Origin: Chromobacterium amazonense
Lineage (GTDB): Bacteria; Pseudomonadota; Gammaproteobacteria; Burkholderiales; Chromobacteriaceae
Reading direction: 5' to 3'
NCBI RefSeq assembly: GCF_001855565.1
Contig: NZ_MKCR01000031.1
Location: 1-64,000 of the forward strand
DNA length: 64,000 nucleotides
In this document: positions 59,671 through 64,000 of the stretch, in pieces
Numbering within the stretch: position 1 is the stretch's first letter
Layout of the letters: every line of letters begins with the position of its first letter
Notes under the pieces: generated by a model
Database searches by the model: none
What the model was told of the DNA's origin: nothing
Seen by the model: the letters and a program-made list of their open reading frames with translations, nothing else
Translations under genes and position numbers: made by a program

Positions 59671-60891
59671 TTACTTGGCCGCCGAGGCATCCTTGGCTGC
59701 CGCGCCGCCGCCGACGGTCTCCATCACTTTCCACTGGCCGTTCTCGACCTTGTACACGGTGATGCCGCCGTCTTTCAGATCGCCCTTCTCGTCATAGGTC
59801 CAGTTGCTGGAGGTCACGCCCTGGTGGGTGATCTTGGCCAGCACCGGCAGGTAGACTTTGGGGTCGGCCGAATTAGCCTGCTCCATCGCTTGGATCAGCG
59901 TGCGCGCCGCGTCGTAGCCGTACGGCGAGTAAGTCGCCACATCGGCCTTGAAGCGCGCCTTGTAACGGGCCTCGTAATCCTTGCCGCCCGGCATTTGCTC
60001 CAGCGGCAAGCCGGCCAGCGAGGCGATGGTGCCGTCGGCTTCCTTGCCAGCCAGCTGCAGGAAGGTCGGGGTCTTGGTCATTTCGCCTGAGATCAACGGC
60101 GACTTCAGGCCCAGACGCTTCATCTGCTTGACCATGGGCGCGGACTGCGCGTCGGCGCCGCCGTAGAACACCACGTCCGGGTTCGCGCCTTTGATGGAGG
60201 TCAGGATGGCGGTGAAGTCGGTGGCCTTGTCATTGGTGAACTCGCGCTTCACCACGTCACCGCCGGCGGCGCGCGCAGCCTTCTCGAACTCGTCGGCCAG
60301 GCCTTGGCCGTAGGCCGTGCGGTCGTCGACGATGACGATTTTCTTGGCGTGCAGCTTTTCCACCGCGAACTTGCCCATCACGCCGCCCTGCTGGGTGTCG
60401 GACGTCATGGAACGGAAGGTGTTCTTGAAGCCTTGCGAGGTAAACACCGGCGACGTGGCCATCGCGATCATCGGGATGCCGGCGTCGGAATAGATCTTGG
60501 AGGCCGGGATGGACGTGCCCGAGTTGAAGTGGCCCACGATGCCCGCCACCTTGCCATCGACGAACTTCTGCGCCAGCTGGGTGGCGGTCTTCGGATCGGC
60601 CTGGTCGTCCTGCGCGTCGAGCTCGAACGTCACCGGCTTGCCGCCGATGGTCGGCTTCTCGGCGTTGGCGTCTTCGATAGCCAGGGTCACGCCGTTTTTG
60701 TATTCCTCGCCATAGTGCGATTGCGGGCCGGTGAGCGGCGCGGCGAAACCGATCTTGATCACATTGCTGGCGCTGGCGGCGGGCGCGGAGGCGGCGCCAG
60801 CAGGCGCGGCTTCTTCCTTCTTGCCGCAGGCGGACAGCGCAACGGCGGCGGCAACCGCCAACGTCAGGGTGGACAGCTTGGATGCTTGCAT
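59671..60891 (-). CDS. Branched-chain amino acid ABC transporter binding lipoprotein
   Basis: A 406-residue LivK-like periplasmic binding protein. It has a lipoprotein signal with lipobox LSAC-G (Cys22), an alanine-rich linker, then a Leu/Ile/Val-binding fold (IKIGFAAPLTGPQSHYGEEYKNGVTLAIEDAN). A tether to the membrane rather than free periplasmic location is unusual next to E. coli LivK but common in other bacteria. GAGGAA lies upstream of the ATG at 60891. No permease or ATPase genes are adjacent. It is followed upstream by putA, so the ligand could be an amino acid such as proline or glutamate, but this is a guess. Confidence 0.92.
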   Translation of the reverse strand: MQASKLSTLTLAVAAAVALSACGKKEEAAPAGAASAPAASASNVIKIGFAAPLTGPQSHYGEEYKNGVTLAIEDANAEKPTIGGKPVTFELDAQDDQADPKTATQLAQKFVDGKVAGIVGHFNSGTSIPASKIYSDAGIPMIAMATSPVFTSQGFKNTFRSMTSDTQQGGVMGKFAVEKLHAKKIVIVDDRTAYGQGLADEFEKAARAAGGDVVKREFTNDKATDFTAILTSIKGANPDVVFYGGADAQSAPMVKQMKRLGLKSPLISGEMTKTPTFLQLAGKEADGTIASLAGLPLEQMPGGKDYEARYKARFKADVATYSPYGYDAARTLIQAMEQANSADPKVYLPVLAKITHQGVTSSNWTYDEKGDLKDGGITVYKVENGQWKVMETVGGGAAAKDASAAK

Positions 60892-60973
60892 CTCTCTCGT
60901 TCCTCTTCTCTTGCTTCTACTGCTTGCGTCGATATAACCGGCCAAAGCCGGATCCATACTTGCTCTTTATAAA

Positions 60974-61009
60974 GTAAAAACTCTGGCCGCATTATTCCAA
61001 CGCGGCCAG
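60974..61009 (-). terminator. Terminator after putA
   Basis: On the minus strand CTGGCCGC / GCGGCCAG with an 11-nt loop is followed by AGTTTTTAC, 14 bp after the putA stop codon. Confidence 0.8.
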
Positions 61010-61023
61010 GGCCTGGCAAGTTC

Positions 61024-64000
61024 TTATTCAGTCATGCTCATCAGGCTGGCGTTGCCGCCGGCAGCGGTGGTGTTGACGCTCAAGGCGCGCTCGACCACTA
61101 GCCGATGGATATTGTAGCCGCGCTCGCCGCGCAAGATCAGCGGCACCAAGGCGCCGTCGCGCGAGGCCAGCTTGCGGCGAGCCTCTTCGACGCCGCTGCC
61201 GGCAAACAGCACGGCGGACACATCGGCGGCCAGCACATCGGCAGCCACTTCAGCATAGCCGTTCAGGGCGCGCGCGAGCTTGCGTCCTGCTTCGTTGTCC
61301 GCCAGCACGGCGCGGTTGCCTGCGGCAAACGCGGCGGCCAGTTGTTCGGCCAAGGCCTGGACGTCATCCGCCACGCAGCCAACCCAGCCGCGGCCGGCAA
61401 AGGACAGGATATTGTTCTCGCCGGTCGGACCGGGCAAGGCCACGCTATGCGACAACGGGCTGTCCTTGCGCGCGGCGGCGATCACGCCATCCAGCGCGAG
61501 GCCCTGCGCCTTGGCGACGGAGGCCAACGCGTCCAGCGCGCGCAGATCCGCAGCCTCTGCCTGAGCATTCAGCTTGGGCTGCCAGTCGGCGCGCGTCAGG
61601 CGATACAGATAGTAAGGACCGCCGGCCTTGGGGCCGGTGCCGGACTTGCCTTCTCCGCCAAATGGCTGCACCCCGACCACCGCGCCGACGATGTTGCGGT
61701 TGACGTAGATGTTGCCCACCTTGATCTTGCCGCATATGTCGGCGATGGTTTCGTCGATGCGGCTGTGTATGCCGTGGGTCAGGCCATAGCCGGTGGCGTT
61801 GATCTCAGCCACCACCTTGTCCAGGTCGCTAGCGGCGAAACGCAGCACATGCAGCACCGGGCCGAACACCTCGCGCTTCAGCTCGGCCAGGTTGTCGATC
61901 TCGAACAGCGTCGGCGCCACATAGGTTCCGCGCTCGCAGTCCGCCGTCAGCTTGGTCTGATGCACAGCGCGCGCGGACTGTTTCATGCGCTCGATGTGAG
62001 CCAGCAAGCCAGCCTGCGCTTCGGCGTCGATCACCGGACCGACATCGGTGGTCAGCTTGGCCGGATTGCCGACGGTCAGCTCGTCCATCGCGCCCTTGAT
62101 CATCTTGATGACTTTGTCGGCGATGTCGTTTTGCAGATACAGCACGCGCAGCGCCGAGCAGCGCTGGCCGGCGGAATCGAAGGCCGAGCTCAGCACATCG
62201 GTCACCACCTGTTCCGGCAGCGCCGAGCTGTCGACGATCATCGCGTTCATGCCGCCGGTTTCCGCCACCAGCACGGTGTCGTCGCTGCGCTTGGCCAGCG
62301 TGCGGTTGATGATCTGCGCCACCTCCGTGGAACCTGTGAAGATCACACCTTGAATACGCGCGTCGCCGGTCAGCGCCGCGCCCACCATTTCGCCGCGTCC
62401 CGGCAGGAACTGCAGCGCCGCGCGCGGCACGCCGGCCTCGTGCAGCAATCGCACGGCGTAGGCGGCGATCAGGCTCGTTTGCTCGGCCGGCTTGGCCAGC
62501 ACGGTGTTGCCGGCGGCCAAAGACGCGACGACTTCGCCGATGAAAATGGCAAGCGGGAAGTTCCACGGGCTGATGCACACCACCGGACCCAGCGGCGGGT
62601 GCGTGGCTTTGTCAAACTCGGACACGATCTGCGCCGCGTAATAGCGGCAGAAGTCCACCGCCTCGCGCACTTCGGCGATGGCGTTGTTCAAGGTCTTGCC
62701 GGCCTCGCGCACAGCCAGCGCCATCAGCGCCGGCATATTCGCTTCCATCAAGTCCGCCATGCGGTTCAGGCAGGCGGCGCGCTCGGCTACCGGCGTAGCC
62801 GCCCAGTTGGCGGCGAAATCGGCCGACTGCTGCAGCGCGCGCTCGACATCGTCTGCGCTGGCTTCCAGCACTTTGCCCACCACGTCGCCGTGGTCGGCGG
62901 GGTTGCGCACGGCCAGCAGCTCGCCGTCGGTGACATCGCCGTCGCCCAGCATGGGGAAGGCGGCCCAGCGTTGCTGCTCGGCGGCCTGCAGCCCCAGTTG
63001 CAAGGTGTTCAGCACATGCTCGCTGGACAGGTCCAACCCCTTGGAATTGCGGCGGCCATGGCCGTAGAGGTCCAACGGCAGCGGAATCTTGCTGTGCGGC
63101 TGGCCGGCGAAAGCGGCAGCCTCGGCCACCGGGTCGGTCACCAGCTCATCAATGGAGACGCTCTCGTCGACGATGCGGTTGACGAAAGACGAGTTGGCGC
63201 CGTTTTCCAGCAGACGGCGCACCAGGTAGGCCAGCAGGGTTTCATGCGAACCCACCGGCGCGTAGATGCGGCAGGCCTTGCCCAGCTTGTCTTTGCCGAC
63301 GACTTGGTCATACAAAGTCTCGCCCATGCCGTGCAGGCACTGGAACTCGTAATCCTTGCCGGCCGCCAGGTTGTAAATCGCCGACAGGCTGTAGGCGTTG
63401 TGGGTGGCGAACTGCGGGTAGATGGCGTCTTGCGCAGCCAGCAGCTTCTTGGCGCAGGCGAGGTAGGACACATCGGTATACACCTTGCGGGTATAGACCG
63501 GATAGCCCGGCAGACCATCGACTTGGGCGCGCTTCACCTCGGCGTCCCAATAGGCGCCCTTCACCAGCCGCACCATGAAGCGGTGGCCGCTGCGGCGCGC
63601 CAGGTCGATCAGGAAATCGATGACGAAGGGACAGCGCTTCTGGTAAGCCTGCACCACGATGCCTATGCCCTCGAAGCCCTTCAAATCCGGATCGTCGGCC
63701 AGCGCCTCCACCAAGTCCATGGAGATTTCCAGACGGTCGGCTTCCTCGGCGTCGATATTGAGGCCGATGTTGTACTGCTTGGCCAGCAGGAACAGCGCCT
63801 TCAAGCGCGGGAGCAGCTCCGTCATCATCCGCTCATGCTTGAGGCGGCTGTAGCGCGGGTGGATGGCGGACAGCTTCACCGAGATGCCCGGGCCATCGTA
63901 AATGCCGCGTCCGTTCGACTCCTTGCCTATGGCGTGGATGGCGGTGACGTAGTCTTTCAGGTAACGCTGCGCGTCGGCCTCGGTCATCGCCGCCTCGCCC
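61024..64000 (-). CDS. putA: Bifunctional proline utilisation protein PutA, 5' end outside window
   Basis: Oxidises proline to glutamate in two steps: FAD proline dehydrogenase, then NAD-dependent glutamate-semialdehyde dehydrogenase. About 990 codons are present; the frame stays open to base 64000. The usual length is 1200-1320, so the N-terminal part, including any DNA-binding ribbon-helix-helix domain, lies outside. Visible are the PRODH barrel (GPGISVKLSAIHPRYS, RLVKGAYWDAEVKRAQ), the dehydrogenase glutamate in AETGGMNAMIVDSS and cysteine in DSAGQRCSALRVL, and the conserved C-terminal end ERALSVNTTAAGGNASLM. Confidence 0.98.
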   Translation of the reverse strand, partial: GEAAMTEADAQRYLKDYVTAIHAIGKESNGRGIYDGPGISVKLSAIHPRYSRLKHERMMTELLPRLKALFLLAKQYNIGLNIDAEEADRLEISMDLVEALADDPDLKGFEGIGIVVQAYQKRCPFVIDFLIDLARRSGHRFMVRLVKGAYWDAEVKRAQVDGLPGYPVYTRKVYTDVSYLACAKKLLAAQDAIYPQFATHNAYSLSAIYNLAAGKDYEFQCLHGMGETLYDQVVGKDKLGKACRIYAPVGSHETLLAYLVRRLLENGANSSFVNRIVDESVSIDELVTDPVAEAAAFAGQPHSKIPLPLDLYGHGRRNSKGLDLSSEHVLNTLQLGLQAAEQQRWAAFPMLGDGDVTDGELLAVRNPADHGDVVGKVLEASADDVERALQQSADFAANWAATPVAERAACLNRMADLMEANMPALMALAVREAGKTLNNAIAEVREAVDFCRYYAAQIVSEFDKATHPPLGPVVCISPWNFPLAIFIGEVVASLAAGNTVLAKPAEQTSLIAAYAVRLLHEAGVPRAALQFLPGRGEMVGAALTGDARIQGVIFTGSTEVAQIINRTLAKRSDDTVLVAETGGMNAMIVDSSALPEQVVTDVLSSAFDSAGQRCSALRVLYLQNDIADKVIKMIKGAMDELTVGNPAKLTTDVGPVIDAEAQAGLLAHIERMKQSARAVHQTKLTADCERGTYVAPTLFEIDNLAELKREVFGPVLHVLRFAASDLDKVVAEINATGYGLTHGIHSRIDETIADICGKIKVGNIYVNRNIVGAVVGVQPFGGEGKSGTGPKAGGPYYLYRLTRADWQPKLNAQAEAADLRALDALASVAKAQGLALDGVIAAARKDSPLSHSVALPGPTGENNILSFAGRGWVGCVADDVQALAEQLAAAFAAGNRAVLADNEAGRKLARALNGYAEVAADVLAADVSAVLFAGSGVEEARRKLASRDGALVPLILRGERGYNIHRLVVERALSVNTTAAGGNASLMSMTE

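Overview
The window is a high-GC, densely coded bacterial chromosome segment that looks like a member of the Chromobacteriaceae (Betaproteobacteria, Neisseriales), most likely Chromobacterium or a close relative. That placement is inference from protein similarity in memory, from base composition and from gene neighbourhoods (dnaX-ybaB-recR, recA-recX-alaS, trxA beside rho, metE divergent from metR). No rRNA, CRISPR, phage or complete insertion sequence is visible. Both ends cut genes: an RND efflux pump on the left and putA on the right.

Layout. 1-2.7 kb: the RND pump. 2.8-8.1 kb: a molybdenum-enzyme cluster (mobA, fdhD, a small winged-helix protein, a YdeP-type molybdopterin oxidoreductase), interrupted by a methyltransferase gene bordered by a degenerate repeat. 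8.1-10.5 kb: a REC-PAS-GGDEF-EAL protein. 10.9-11.3 kb: two identical tRNA-Ser(GGA) genes with promoter and terminator. 11.3-14.8 kb: a FemAB-like acetyltransferase, nadE and lolA. 15.0-16.9 kb: a decayed two-component system. 16.9-22.3 kb, minus strand: hrcA, mltB, dnaX, ybaB, recR. 22.4-27.1 kb: recA, recX, an SRPBCC protein, alaS. 27.2-29.5 kb: a GNAT enzyme, a broken solute-binding protein gene and a TauE/SafE permease.

30.0-38.7 kb holds a complete kdp potassium system: two operator-like boxes, a 30-residue membrane microprotein, kdpF, kdpA, kdpB, kdpC, an inverted repeat, then kdpD and kdpE. Its operator closely resembles the E. coli KdpE site as I remember it. 38.7-39.3 kb carries a promoter, a terminator and two copies of a ~45-nt direct repeat ahead of an orphan 99-residue protein. 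39.4-49.6 kb is mostly housekeeping: norM-murB, a HAD phosphatase, MAPEG and CbiM-like membrane proteins, nadC, a diguanylate cyclase, a Nudix enzyme, a TRIC-type channel, rho and trxA. 49.8-54.5 kb: fabI, an Hpt protein divergent from a REC-PAS-GGDEF-EAL protein, a 174-bp TA-flanked MITE, and a CysQ-like phosphatase. 54.7-64 kb: metE/metR with a perfect MetR box, bluB, a DUF1289-CWC protein, a branched-chain amino-acid binding lipoprotein and putA.

No large unknown multi-gene system is evident. The strongest candidates for new biology are the tandem-repeat leader at 38.7-39.0 kb, the microprotein at the head of the kdp operon, the TA-flanked MITE family, and the divergent Hpt / c-di-GMP response-regulator pair.
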